A DNA stretch of 64,000 nt from DATHZQ01 sp963823505 (GCA_963823505.1 CAWGLY010000005.1:2307361-2371360); one strand, 5' to 3'. Positions 18,540-27,195 are shown, counted from the stretch's first letter. Notes: generated from the sequence alone by a model not told the origin. Numbers and translations: made by a program.

Positions 18540-19502
18540 ATGGCAGGTTCACACGGCACCAAGGCGATCATCGCGGCGTTCTTCGCCAACCTCGGCCTCG
18601 CCATCGCCAAGTTCGTGGCCTACGTCTTCACGGGCTCGGCGACGATGCTGGCGGAATCGATCCACTCCTTGGCCGACACGTCCAACCAGGCGCTGCTGTT
18701 CTGGGGTGGGAGGCGGGCCGTCAGAGCTCCGGACGAGCGCTTCCAGTTCGGCTACGCCAGAGAGCGGTACTTCTGGGCCTTCGTCGTCGCACTGGTGCTC
18801 TTCTCCCTCGGCGGGCTCTTCTCCATATTCGAGGGGTACGAGAAGATCCGGCACCCGGAGCCCATCGAGTCTGCAGGATGGGCTTTTGCGGTGCTGACCA
18901 TCGGCATTGCGCTCGAAGGGTGGTCGTTCAGGACGGCCGTCCACGAGAGTCGCCCTTTCAAAGGAGACCGCACGTGGTGGGGGTTCATTCGCACCGCACG
19001 CACCCCTGAGCTCCCCGTGGTGCTCCTGGAAGACTTCGGCGCCCTCGTCGGCCTCATCCTCGCCCTGATCGCCATCTCACTCTCGATCATCTTCGACGCA
19101 CCGTTGTGGGATGCCATCGGCACCATCACCATCGGGATCTTGCTCGTGGCGATCGCCGTCACGCTCGCCATCGAGATGAAGGGATTGCTGATCGGCGAGT
19201 CGGCCCGCCCGGATGAAGATGCGAAGATCCGCGCCGCGATCGCTGCTTCTCCCCACGTCGAGCGAATCATCCACATGCGGACCCAGCATCTCGGGCCGGA
19301 GGAGCTCCTGGTGGGTGCCAAGGTCGAGTTCCACGACACGCTCACCGCCGATCAGTTGGCGGATGCGATCAACGAGGTCGAAGTAGCGGTGCGGGCGGCG
19401 GTGCCCCATGCCAGGCCCATGTACATCGAGCCCGACTTCGTACGCACCACAGGGGCCGGCAGCGGTCCGCCGGACGAACCCACCGGCGACGCCGCCCACT
19501 GA
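18540..19502 (+). CDS. Cation diffusion facilitator family transporter
   Basis: A 320-residue CDF protein. TM2 holds the metal site residues in ESIHSLADTSNQ (H..D pattern), and TM5 carries LLEDFGALVGL, so the usual HD-HD/DD pattern is present in a variant form. Six helices precede a cytoplasmic dimerisation domain (about residues 220-300). CDF proteins export Zn2+, Mn2+, Co2+ or Fe2+ in exchange for protons. It lies 40 bp after the M20 peptidase gene. The metal specificity is not determined. Confidence 0.85.
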   Translation: MAGSHGTKAIIAAFFANLGLAIAKFVAYVFTGSATMLAESIHSLADTSNQALLFWGGRRAVRAPDERFQFGYARERYFWAFVVALVLFSLGGLFSIFEGYEKIRHPEPIESAGWAFAVLTIGIALEGWSFRTAVHESRPFKGDRTWWGFIRTARTPELPVVLLEDFGALVGLILALIAISLSIIFDAPLWDAIGTITIGILLVAIAVTLAIEMKGLLIGESARPDEDAKIRAAIAASPHVERIIHMRTQHLGPEELLVGAKVEFHDTLTADQLADAINEVEVAVRAAVPHARPMYIEPDFVRTTGAGSGPPDEPTGDAAH

Positions 19503-19569
19503 GTTCTCGCGGCCCGGGCGACCGGTCACCCGGAGTATCTTGGGCTCTCACCAGCACGCAAGGACCACC

Positions 19570-20721
19570 ATGCGCTTCCGTACCAAGCAAATCCACGCCG
19601 GCGTCGAACCGGACCCCACCACCGGCGCCATCCTCACCCCCATCTACCAGAGCACGACGTTCGTGCAGCCGTCCGTCGACGACTACATGGCGAGGGGCTT
19701 CACGTACTCCCGCAGTGGCAATCCGACGGTCAAGGCGCTCGAGGTGAAGGTGGCCGCGCTCGAGGGTGGCGCCAACGCTGCTGCATTCTCGACCGGCATG
19801 GCCGCGACCACCGCCGTGATGATGGCCCTGCTCAACGCCGGGGAGCACGCTGTCCTCTCCGACGTCGTGTACGGCGGCACCCACCGTCTCGCGACGCAGG
19901 TGCTGAACCGGTTCGGGGTGGCGTTCGACTTCGTCGACACCGCCGAACCCAAGAACGTCGCCGACGCCATCCGCACCAACACCCGCCTCATCTTCACCGA
20001 GACCCCTGCCAACCCGACCCTGAAACTCACCGATCTTGCTGCGGTCTCCGATATCGCCACGCAGCACGGGATTCCCCATGCCGTCGACAACACCTTTCTG
20101 ACGCCGTATTACCAGCGACCGCTGGAGCTTGGTGCCGATCTTGTCGTCCACTCCACAACGAAGTACTTCGACGGTCACAACGCCACCGTCGGTGGCGCCG
20201 TGGTGAGCAAGACCGATGAACTGCACGAGCGGATTGCGTTCGTCCAGAACGCCACAGGGACGATCATGTCGCCGATGGTGGCGTACCTCACGATGCAGGG
20301 CACCAAGACCCTCACCGAACGTCTCGACCGCCAGTCGGACAACGCCATGCAGATCGCCCGGTTCCTCGAAGGCCACCCCAAGGTCGAACAGGTCCGCTAC
20401 CCGGGCCTCGAGTCGTTCCCGCAACACGATCTCGCCAAGCGGCAGGCATCCGGCTTCGGGGCGATGATCTGGTTCGAGGTCGAAGGCGGAGTCGACGCAG
20501 GCAAGAAACTCATGGACTCCGTGCGGCTGTGGACGCTCGCCGAGAACCTGGGCTCGGTCGAATCGCTGGTGACCCATCCGGTGACGATGACACATGCAGG
20601 GATTCCACGAGAGGAGCGGCTGCGCGTCGGTATCCTCGACGGCCTTGTCCGGCTGTCCGTTGGGCTCGAGGATCCCGCCGACCTCATCGAAGACCTCGCC
20701 GAGGCGCTGGAGCGGGTCTGA
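19570..20721 (+). CDS. Cystathionine gamma-synthase/lyase family PLP enzyme
   Basis: A 383-residue Cys/Met-metabolism PLP enzyme. Landmarks are TKQIHAGVEPDPTTGA at the start, YSRSGNPTVKALE, HAVDNTFLTPYYQRPLELGAD, the PLP lysine in VVHSTTKYFDGH and GSVESLVTHPVTMTH. It could make cystathionine from an activated homoserine (synthase) or cleave cystathionine to cysteine (lyase). The cystathionine beta-synthase-like gene 0.8 kb away favours a reverse transsulfuration role. The ATG at 19570 is chosen by family alignment. Confidence 0.87.
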   Translation: MRFRTKQIHAGVEPDPTTGAILTPIYQSTTFVQPSVDDYMARGFTYSRSGNPTVKALEVKVAALEGGANAAAFSTGMAATTAVMMALLNAGEHAVLSDVVYGGTHRLATQVLNRFGVAFDFVDTAEPKNVADAIRTNTRLIFTETPANPTLKLTDLAAVSDIATQHGIPHAVDNTFLTPYYQRPLELGADLVVHSTTKYFDGHNATVGGAVVSKTDELHERIAFVQNATGTIMSPMVAYLTMQGTKTLTERLDRQSDNAMQIARFLEGHPKVEQVRYPGLESFPQHDLAKRQASGFGAMIWFEVEGGVDAGKKLMDSVRLWTLAENLGSVESLVTHPVTMTHAGIPREERLRVGILDGLVRLSVGLEDPADLIEDLAEALERV

Positions 20722-21518
20722 GCAGCGACGCGTCCGTCCTTGCGACACTTGCGGTCGAGGCCGCAGCGCTTGGTGCTGCCGTCCATGAACGAGGCCGCAA
20801 TCACGAGCTCCAGGTCGAGGCGAAGTCGGCGCCCACCGATCTGGTGAGCGCCGTCGACGCCGAGACGGAACAGGTGATCGTCGACTTCCTCCGCCACCAC
20901 CGTCCCGACGACTCCATTCTCGGCGAGGAGGATGCCGACCATCACGGCACATCTGGTGTCGAGTGGATCATCGATCCGCTGGACGGCACCCTCAACTACA
21001 TCATGGGGTTTCCGGCCCATGCGGTGTCCATTGGTGCGTCGATCAACGGCGAACCGGCCGTCGGGGTGGTCCGCGACACTGCGCTGCACCACACCTACAC
21101 CGCGACAGACGGCGGCGGTGCCTTTGTCGACGACCGTCGGTTGCAGATCCGCCCCGCAGTCGCCCTCGATCACGCACTTGTCACGACCGGATTCTCCCCT
21201 GGCAGGGACGCACGCCGGCTGCAGCTCGGAGTATTCGCCGAGCTCGTGGCCGCCGTCGGTGCCATCCGCCGCACCGGATGCCCGGCACTCGATCTCTGTC
21301 GGGTGGCGGCGGGGCAGACCCACGCCTATTTCGAGATCGGGCTCGGCCCATGGGACTACGCCGCTGGCCGGGTCGTCGTCGAGCGTGCCGGTGGCAACGT
21401 CGTGGTTCGAGAAACTGCAGCGGGTTGGCCGGGACCGCTGGTCATCGCAGGGTCGGCGGAACTGGTCGACGAGCTGCTGGATGCGCTTGTGGCCGGCGGG
21501 ATTCAGCTCGCCGACTGA
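20718..21518 (+). CDS. Inositol monophosphatase-like phosphatase with probable CTG start
   Basis: A 266-residue protein of the FIG superfamily with ILGEEDADHHG, WIIDPLDGTLNYIMGF and GPWDYAAGRVVVERAGG, the same metal-binding layout as the gene at 5149. The family N-terminus begins just after 20718, yet no in-frame ATG, GTG or TTG exists there. The CTG at 20718 overlaps the previous stop (CTGA) and has GGAG five bases upstream, so it is my preferred start. The nearest in-frame conventional start upstream would overlap the preceding gene by about 190 bp. Confidence 0.8.
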   Translation: MSSDASVLATLAVEAAALGAAVHERGRNHELQVEAKSAPTDLVSAVDAETEQVIVDFLRHHRPDDSILGEEDADHHGTSGVEWIIDPLDGTLNYIMGFPAHAVSIGASINGEPAVGVVRDTALHHTYTATDGGGAFVDDRRLQIRPAVALDHALVTTGFSPGRDARRLQLGVFAELVAAVGAIRRTGCPALDLCRVAAGQTHAYFEIGLGPWDYAAGRVVVERAGGNVVVRETAAGWPGPLVIAGSAELVDELLDALVAGGIQLAD

Positions 21519-21529
21519 ACACGGCTCCT

Positions 21530-22483
21530 CTAATCGAGGAGTCCTTGCTCCCGCATCCAGTCGTCGTTGAAGATCTTCGACAGGTAGTTGCGGCCTGAGT
21601 CGGGCAGGATCACCACGGTGAGCTTGTCGGGGAACTCCTCGGCAATCCGCAGCGCCCCGACGACGGCCATGCCGCACGAGCCGCCGACGAGCAAGCCCTC
21701 TTCCCGGGCAAGCCGGCGGGTCATGACGAATGCCTCACGATCGGTGACCATCTCGTACCGATCGACCACTGAGGGGTCGAAGGTCTCCGGCCAGAAATCC
21801 TCACCAACACCCTCGATGAGGTAGGTCGTGACGTCCTCCTCCGTAGGTGCGGTGTAGATGGAACCCTCGGGATCGACTCCGACGACCATCACGGCGGGAT
21901 TCTGCTCCTTCAGGTAGCGGCCGGCGCCGCTGATGGTGCCTCCCGTTCCGACGCCGGCCACGTAGACGCCCACCGTCCCGTCCGTTTGGCGCCAGATCTC
22001 GGGGCCGGTGGTTGCGTACTGCGCCTCAGGGTTGGCAGGGTTGGAGTACTGATCCGGCCGGTAGGCCCCGGGGATCTCTCGGGTCAGCCGATCCGCCACC
22101 GAGTAGTACGAGTTCGGATCGTCCGGGTCGACGTCGGTAGGGCACACCACGACTTCGACGCCGTAGGCCCGCAGCAGGTCCTGCTTTTCTTTGGACTGCT
22201 TGTCGGCCATGACCGCAATCATCTTGTAGCCCTTGAGCGCAGCGGCCATCGCCAGACCGACACCGGTGTTGCCACTCGTCGGCTCGACGATGGTGCCGCC
22301 GGGCTCGAGCCAGCCCCTGGCTTCGGCCCGTTCGATCATCGGCAGGCCGATGCGGTCCTTCACAGATCCGCCCGGGTTGGTGTACTCCACCTTGGCCACC
22401 AGGTTCCCCTGGGGATGGATCCTTCCCAACCGCACCAGCGGTGTATTGCCGATGGCACCAACGATGTCGTCGTGAATCTCCAT
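21530..22483 (-). CDS. Cystathionine beta-synthase-like PLP enzyme (catalytic core only)
   Basis: A 317-residue fold-type II PLP enzyme. The Schiff-base lysine is in TNPGGSVKDRIG, the substrate loop is EPTSGNTGVG and the phosphate loop is GVGTGGTISG. Its C-terminus, LPDSGRNYLSKIFNDDWMREQGLL, is typical of cystathionine beta-synthases rather than O-acetylserine sulfhydrylases. The protein ends there, without the usual C-terminal pair of CBS regulatory domains. With the PLP gene at 19570 it would complete homocysteine-to-cysteine conversion. A GTG nine bases upstream (22492) is an alternative start. Confidence 0.85.
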   Translation of the reverse strand: MEIHDDIVGAIGNTPLVRLGRIHPQGNLVAKVEYTNPGGSVKDRIGLPMIERAEARGWLEPGGTIVEPTSGNTGVGLAMAAALKGYKMIAVMADKQSKEKQDLLRAYGVEVVVCPTDVDPDDPNSYYSVADRLTREIPGAYRPDQYSNPANPEAQYATTGPEIWRQTDGTVGVYVAGVGTGGTISGAGRYLKEQNPAVMVVGVDPEGSIYTAPTEEDVTTYLIEGVGEDFWPETFDPSVVDRYEMVTDREAFVMTRRLAREEGLLVGGSCGMAVVGALRIAEEFPDKLTVVILPDSGRNYLSKIFNDDWMREQGLLD

Positions 22484-22501
22484 GCGGCGCACACGCTATC
22501 A

Positions 22502-22872
22502 GGGGGAACGCCTGCGGCGTTCCTTGCGAGTTTGGCCGAAGCCAAACATCGGGGAAGGGAACACCAGCAGCGTTCCTTGCGAATTCGGCCGAAGCCAAAC
22601 ATCGGGGAAGGGAACACCAGCAGCGTTCCTTGCGAATTCGGCCGAAGCCAAACATCGGGGAACACGGGAACGCCTGCAGCGTTCCTTGCGAATTCGGCCG
22701 AAGCCAAACATCGGGGAAGGGAACACCAGCAGCGTTCCTTGCGAATTCGGCCGAAGCCAAACATCGGGGAACACGGGAACGCCTCCGGCGTTCCTTGCGA
22801 ATTCGGCCGAAGCCAAACATCGGGGAACACGGGAACGCCTCCGGCGTTCCTTGCGAGTTTGGCCGAAGCCAA
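22502..22872. repeat. Seven-unit tandem array of 53-56 bp units, each with two dyads
   Basis: The 394 bp between the beta-synthase start and the next minus-strand gene are almost entirely repeat. Each unit holds GGAACGCC-TGC-GGCGTTCC (or a variant) and then TTTGGC-CGAA-GCCAAA, followed by CATCGGGGAA. The first and last units keep both stems intact. Inner units have ATTCGGC in place of TTTGGC, and three carry ACACCAGCAGC, which breaks the first stem. Two unit types alternate (53 and 56 bp). The array has no stop codons in several frames, giving long spurious reading frames. It resembles a REP/BIME-type element. Confidence 0.9.
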
Positions 22873-22877
22873 GAGGG

Positions 22878-24047
22878 CTACCCTCCGGTGGCGCCCGTTT
22901 TTTGCAGCTTCTTCAGCCGTTCGATTGCGGTGCGGAGCGTGTCGTCGCTCTTGCAGAAGGCGAACCTGATCAGGTCTGCGCCGTCTTCCGGGTCGTGGTA
23001 GAAGGCACTCGGTGGGATGGCAGCGACGCCGATCTCCGTCGCGAGGAACTTGGCGGCGGCGACGTCATCCCCAAGTCGAAAGGCTCGGTGGTCGGCCAGC
23101 ACGAAGTACGTGCCTTCCGGCAGATAGACATCGAAGCCCACGTCGTCGAGAGCCTCGGCCAGCAGGTCTCTCTTGCGGCGATAGCCGGCGACCAACTCGG
23201 TGTAGTACGACTCGGGAGCAGCGAGTGCGGCGGCCGCACCGTGCTGCAGTGGGGTCGCGGTGGCGAAGGTCAAGAACTGGTGTGCTGCCCTGATCCCAGC
23301 GGTCAGTTCGGGGTTGGCAATCGCCCATCCCACCTTCCATCCGGTGACGGAGAACGACTTGCCGAGGGACGACAGCGTGACGGTGCGGTTCCACATGCCC
23401 GGCAGGGTGGCGATGGACCGGTGCGTCCCGTCGAACACGAGCCGCTCATAGACCTCGTCGGCGATGACGAGCGTATCGTGCTCGGTGGCGAACTCGGCGA
23501 CCATCTCCAGCTCCTCGTCGGTGAAGACGCGGCCGCTGGGGTTGTGCGGGGTGTTGACCACGATGGCCCTGGTCTGCGGCCCGACGACCGCAGCCAAAGC
23601 GTCCCTCTCCAGCCGGAACTCCGGTGGCCGCAGGGTGACAAATCTCGGAGTAGCACCACTCATCGCGACGTCGGCGGGATACGAGTCGTAGTACGGCTCG
23701 ATCAGCACCACTTCATCGCCGGGATTGATGAGACCGAGGAAGGTCGCGGCCAGCGCCTCGGTGCAGCCTGACGTCACCGTCACGTTGGCGACGGGATCGA
23801 CGGCGAGACCGGTGTCGGCGCGAAATCGATGCGCAATCGCCTCGTTGAGCTCTGCCGTGCCGAACATCCTGGCATATTGGTTGTCGCCCGCAGCGATGGC
23901 GCTGCGGGCCGCATCCTTGACGAACCCGGGCCCGTCGAAGTCCGGGAAGCCCTGACCGAGGTTGATCGCACCGTGCGCTTTCGCCAATTCGGTGATCTCG
24001 GTGAACACGGTCTGGCCAAAGCCTGACCATCGATCCGCAGTCTGCAT
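22878..24047 (-). CDS. Class I/II PLP aminotransferase (kynurenine/methionine aminotransferase-like)
   Basis: A 389-residue fold-type I enzyme. INLGQGFPDFDGPGF near residue 30 is the hallmark of the kynurenine aminotransferase I / YbdL / DapC-like group. NTPHNPSGRVF, IADEVYERLVFDG and SSLGKSFSVTGWKVGWA (PLP lysine) follow, with a C-terminal Arg in DLIRFAFCK. Likely amino donors are methionine, aromatic amino acids or succinyl-diaminopimelate, and the sequence does not discriminate. It is transcribed towards the repeat array. Confidence 0.85.
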   Translation of the reverse strand: MQTADRWSGFGQTVFTEITELAKAHGAINLGQGFPDFDGPGFVKDAARSAIAAGDNQYARMFGTAELNEAIAHRFRADTGLAVDPVANVTVTSGCTEALAATFLGLINPGDEVVLIEPYYDSYPADVAMSGATPRFVTLRPPEFRLERDALAAVVGPQTRAIVVNTPHNPSGRVFTDEELEMVAEFATEHDTLVIADEVYERLVFDGTHRSIATLPGMWNRTVTLSSLGKSFSVTGWKVGWAIANPELTAGIRAAHQFLTFATATPLQHGAAAALAAPESYYTELVAGYRRKRDLLAEALDDVGFDVYLPEGTYFVLADHRAFRLGDDVAAAKFLATEIGVAAIPPSAFYHDPEDGADLIRFAFCKSDDTLRTAIERLKKLQKTGATGG

Positions 24048-24084
24048 CGCATGGACTCTACGTGAAGCGGCGCTGCGCCGACCG

Positions 24085-24990
24085 TCAGAGCAGGGCGAGC
24101 ACGACCGCCAAAGTCGCCACCGATGCGACCGTGGAAACGAGCACGGTCGTCGTCACCAGCTCCGGCTCCAGCTGGTACTCGATGGAGATGATCCCGGTGA
24201 GCACCGCCGCCGGCATAGCCGACATCAGGATGGTCACGCCCCCCGCATCACCTTCCAGGCCGACGATCGCCACGGCGGCCGCGGCAAGCAACGGGGCAGC
24301 CACGAGGCGGAGGCCGCTGCCGATGGCGACGTCGAGACCCAGCCGCACATCCCGGGTGGCCGCCAGCTGCAGACCGAGCGTGATCAGCATCGCCGGGATC
24401 AGGCCCGCGGCGAGGATGCCGACCATCCGGTCCAGGAATTGCGGCAGCGCCGCGTCGCTTGCGTTCAGCAGGACGGCAGGGACTGCGCCGAGCACACCCG
24501 GGGTTGCCAGCGCAGCACCAATCGCTCGCAGCGGGTGCGAGTCGCCCCACCTGATCGCCCCGACCCCGATGAAGAATGCGAGCACATTGACGGTCAGGAA
24601 GGCAATGCCGGCCAGGTCTGCAGCGTCTTCTCCGAACTCGAACACGTTGACCGCGATCCCGAGATTGCCGACGTTGCCGAAGACGGCCACGAGCACCCAT
24701 GCGACCGTCACCGACCGAGTCCGCCGCATGCCACGGCCGAGACCCCACGCCAGCAACGCCACGGCAATCGTCGTGAGGGTCAGCACCCCGACGACGCGGA
24801 CGACCGTGGCCCCGGCCAGCTCGGAGGTCACGAGCACGTCGAACACGAAGGCGGGGACGAAGACGTAGTAGGCGACTCTGGCAAGAGGTCTGGGATCGAG
24901 ATCGAGAAGCCGTCCCACCAAGAACCCGATAGCCACGACCAGGAACACCGGGGCGAGCACGTCGACGAATATCGAGAGCAGATCGGTCAC
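24085..24990 (-). CDS. AEC (auxin efflux carrier-like) family transporter
   Basis: A 301-residue membrane protein with about ten hydrophobic segments in two groups of five, starting VTDLLSIFVDVLAPVFLVVAIGF. The AEC-like features are FGNVGNLGIAVNVF in the first half and SAMPAAVLTGIISIEY in the second. Bacterial members export small carboxylates or unknown metabolites. The GTG at 24990 is chosen because upstream sequence is not hydrophobic and would run into the divergent gene at 25034. Confidence 0.75.
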   Translation of the reverse strand: MTDLLSIFVDVLAPVFLVVAIGFLVGRLLDLDPRPLARVAYYVFVPAFVFDVLVTSELAGATVVRVVGVLTLTTIAVALLAWGLGRGMRRTRSVTVAWVLVAVFGNVGNLGIAVNVFEFGEDAADLAGIAFLTVNVLAFFIGVGAIRWGDSHPLRAIGAALATPGVLGAVPAVLLNASDAALPQFLDRMVGILAAGLIPAMLITLGLQLAATRDVRLGLDVAIGSGLRLVAAPLLAAAAVAIVGLEGDAGGVTILMSAMPAAVLTGIISIEYQLEPELVTTTVLVSTVASVATLAVVLALL

Positions 24991-25033
24991 GGCGCCAGAG
25001 GTTAGGAGCAGCGGCGCTTCGTAGACTCGCCCC

Positions 25034-25882
25034 ATGCAGTCCGATATCGACCATGTGGTGCACGCCGTCTCCGATCTCGACGTGGCGGCCGCGGCATACG
25101 CCGACCTCGGCTTCACCGTGACGCCGCGGGCGGATCACCCTTGGGGCACGGCCAACCGCCTCGTCCTTGTCGAGGGTTCGTACGTCGAACTGCTGGCCGT
25201 CGTCCAGCCGGGGAAGCTGCCAGAGCCAATGGAGGGACGGTTCAGCTTCGGCCACTTCAACCGCCGGTTCTTCGAGCGCGGTCCGGGGGTGTCGATGCTG
25301 GTCCTTGCTACGAACGACGCGGCCGCGACAAACCGGCGATTCACAGCGGCAGGCATCGGTGGCTACGAGCAGCTCGACTTCAGCCGGATGGCACGGCAAC
25401 CGGATGGTTCGACCTCACAGGTCTCGTTCTCCTTGGCGTTCGCCGATTCACCGTTTCCGCATCTCGGAGTGTTCGCCTGCCAGCAGCGCACGCCGCATCT
25501 GGTGTGGCGGCGGGAGTACATCGACCATGCCAACGGTGCGGCCCGGCTCGCCGAGGTGGCCGTGGTCCAGGACGCAGACGCGGGCGACGTTCGGGAGTTC
25601 ATTGCGGCGGCGACAAGGGCAACGGCAGAAGCCCACAACAGCGTCGCCACACCTGCGGGTGCCGGCACCACCCTCACATTCACAACCCCGACCGACTTCG
25701 CCTACCGCGCCGGCGCCCCTACTCAGGTGCCATCCCGACTACCCGCCATCGGCGGCCTCCGATTTGACGCTCCACCAGGCGTCGAGCCGGTCACAGCGGT
25801 GATCGAAGGTGCAGTGGTGGCGGTCGAGCCCCGTCCCCATCACCCCTCAGATGAGGGCTCAGATTCGGTGGTCAGCACGTAG
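25034..25882 (+). CDS. VOC/glyoxalase-like domain protein
   Basis: A 282-residue protein beginning MQSDIDHVVHAVSDLDVAAAAYADLGF, the first beta-alpha-beta unit of a glyoxalase_3-type VOC domain, with YVELLAVV carrying a Glu metal-ligand position. The second half is a weaker VOC-like module. No enzymatic assignment is possible. Its last 43 bp overlap the end of the convergent methyltransferase gene. Confidence 0.7.
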   Translation: MQSDIDHVVHAVSDLDVAAAAYADLGFTVTPRADHPWGTANRLVLVEGSYVELLAVVQPGKLPEPMEGRFSFGHFNRRFFERGPGVSMLVLATNDAAATNRRFTAAGIGGYEQLDFSRMARQPDGSTSQVSFSLAFADSPFPHLGVFACQQRTPHLVWRREYIDHANGAARLAEVAVVQDADAGDVREFIAAATRATAEAHNSVATPAGAGTTLTFTTPTDFAYRAGAPTQVPSRLPAIGGLRFDAPPGVEPVTAVIEGAVVAVEPRPHHPSDEGSDSVVST

Positions 25883-26487
25883 ATCGCCATCGTGCCGCCG
25901 GCGACGATCTTCTCACGGTCGATGGTGACACCAGCTGCGTCGGCAAGGCTGGGCACCCCACCCGAGGACTTGAAGCTCTTGTACCCCGTGTAGTGACCTG
26001 AGAACCGCTCCACGAACTCGCCGATTGCCGAGAACAACCGGCCCTTCCAGCCGCGCTTTGACCCGAAGCGATAGTCGATGACCAGCAGGCACCCCGCCGG
26101 CTTGACCACCCGGGACATCTCGGCGAGCAGACCCGCCCTGTGCTGGGCGGGGACCTCATGGAGCACCATCGTCGTGGTCGCCATGTCGAAGCGGTCGTCA
26201 TCGAACGGGAGAGCGCCGCGTTCGACGAGGTGGAAACCGGCCTGATCCCCGAACCGCGCTCGAGCTATCGCGAGCATCGCGGGGGAGACATCGACCCCAC
26301 TGACCGTGCAGCCGGCCTCGAGCAACAGGCTGATGCCACCGCCCGTTCCGCAACCCACATCGAGCACCTGCCAGCCGGATTGGGGGGTTACGACTTCGAA
26401 GGCCACGTCGCGGACTCCGGTCAGCATCGGATCGACGAGGCGGTCGTACACGCGTGCGATACGCCGATACGGATCGATGACGCTCAT
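25840..26487 (-). CDS. Class I SAM-dependent methyltransferase (UbiE/COQ5-like)
   Basis: A 215-residue Rossmann methyltransferase. Motif I is VLDVGCGTGGGISLLLEAG, an acidic motif II lies in VSGVDVSPAMLAIARARF, and LPFDDDRFDMATTTMVLHEV and LLVIDYRFGSKRGW follow. The substrate is unknown. The start is uncertain: ATG at 26487 (MSVIDPYRRIARVYD) is taken, while an ATG six codons upstream is possible. Its 3' end overlaps the VOC gene tail-to-tail. Confidence 0.8.
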   Translation of the reverse strand: MSVIDPYRRIARVYDRLVDPMLTGVRDVAFEVVTPQSGWQVLDVGCGTGGGISLLLEAGCTVSGVDVSPAMLAIARARFGDQAGFHLVERGALPFDDDRFDMATTTMVLHEVPAQHRAGLLAEMSRVVKPAGCLLVIDYRFGSKRGWKGRLFSAIGEFVERFSGHYTGYKSFKSSGGVPSLADAAGVTIDREKIVAGGTMAIYVLTTESEPSSEG

Positions 26488-26601
26488 CGCAGGGAGCGTA
26501 GGCACTTCGCTGCTGGTCGCCGCTCAGTCGTCGAGGGTGCCTGCGGGTGCGATCCACTCTGTTGGTTGGTGGGTCACGGCGGCAATGCGCTCTTGCTGAC
26601 C

Positions 26602-26641
26602 CACTACCCCTCCCCCGGTGGGGTGGGAATGGCGCTATACT
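26602..26641 (+). promoter_or_regulatory. CsoR-type operator and -10 box of the copper operon
   Basis: An imperfect inverted repeat, TACCCC-TCCCCCGG-TGGGGTGGGA (26605-26628), precedes a TATACT -10 box (26636-26641) and overlaps the -35 position. Short runs of C facing runs of G with a TGGGGTGGGA arm closely match the known mycobacterial CsoR operator. Since csoR is the first gene of the operon, autoregulation by Cu(I) is expected. Confidence 0.65.
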
Positions 26642-26661
26642 ACGGCGGGTTGGAGGTGTTC

Positions 26662-26961
26662 ATGAAGCCCGAACACAAGAAGGCGGCGCTCAATCGACTG
26701 AAGACGGTCCGCGGCCACCTCGATGCCGTCATCGGCATGGTGGACGACGAGCGCTACTGCCCCGACATCATGAAACAAGTCTCCGCGTTGCAGGGATCGC
26801 TGGAGAAGGTCAACCGTGTCCTCCTCCAGAACCACGTCGAGACCTGCGTGTTGCACGCCGTCGAGGAGGGCCGTTCCGGCCAGATCGTCGACGAGCTCAT
26901 GGAGACATTGCGGTACACGCCTGTGGTGACCGGGCCCAGAAACGAGGAGCCGACCCTATGA
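26662..26961 (+). CDS. csoR: Copper-sensing transcriptional repressor CsoR
   Basis: A 99-residue all-helical CsoR/RcnR protein. The Cu(I) ligands C-H-C are present at Cys33, His58 and Cys62 (YCPDIMKQ and NHVETCVLH), the arrangement that defines copper sensors within the family. KKAALNRLKTVRGHLDAV is the N-terminal DNA-contact region. GGAGGT precedes the ATG. The stop overlaps the copZ-like start (ATGA). Confidence 0.92.
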   Translation: MKPEHKKAALNRLKTVRGHLDAVIGMVDDERYCPDIMKQVSALQGSLEKVNRVLLQNHVETCVLHAVEEGRSGQIVDELMETLRYTPVVTGPRNEEPTL

Positions 26962-27167
26962 CCACGACAACGCTGTCCGTTCCCGACATCTCATGCGACC
27001 ACTGCAAGTCGTCCATCGAAGGTGCGGTGGCCGAACTCGACGGCATCGCCAGCGTCGAGGTTTCTATCGATGACCGCACGGTCGCCGTGACGTTCGACGA
27101 TGCCACGATCGCCATGCCCTCCATCGTCGAGGCCATCGAAGGCCAGGGCTACGAGGTAGCAAGCTGA
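26958..27167 (+). CDS. copZ: Heavy-metal-associated domain copper chaperone
   Basis: A 69-residue single HMA domain with Cys13 and Cys16 in DISCDHCKSSIEG, the Cu(I)-binding CxxC of CopZ/Atx1 proteins. The canonical Met before the motif is replaced by Ile. It carries copper to the CopA ATPase encoded 28 bp downstream. It is translationally coupled to csoR. Confidence 0.9.
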   Translation: MTTTTLSVPDISCDHCKSSIEGAVAELDGIASVEVSIDDRTVAVTFDDATIAMPSIVEAIEGQGYEVAS

Positions 27168-27195
27168 CCCACCCCGCCCCCAGAAGCACGAGCCC

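Noticed and set aside
22502..22872. Possible CRISPR array
   Set aside because: Units are contiguous tandem copies with no unique spacers, contain two dyads each, and no cas gene is present.
22026..22969. Several overlapping long open frames across the dyad repeat array on both strands
   Set aside because: They consist of translated repeat units plus antisense of the neighbouring PLP enzymes; the repeats simply lack stop codons.
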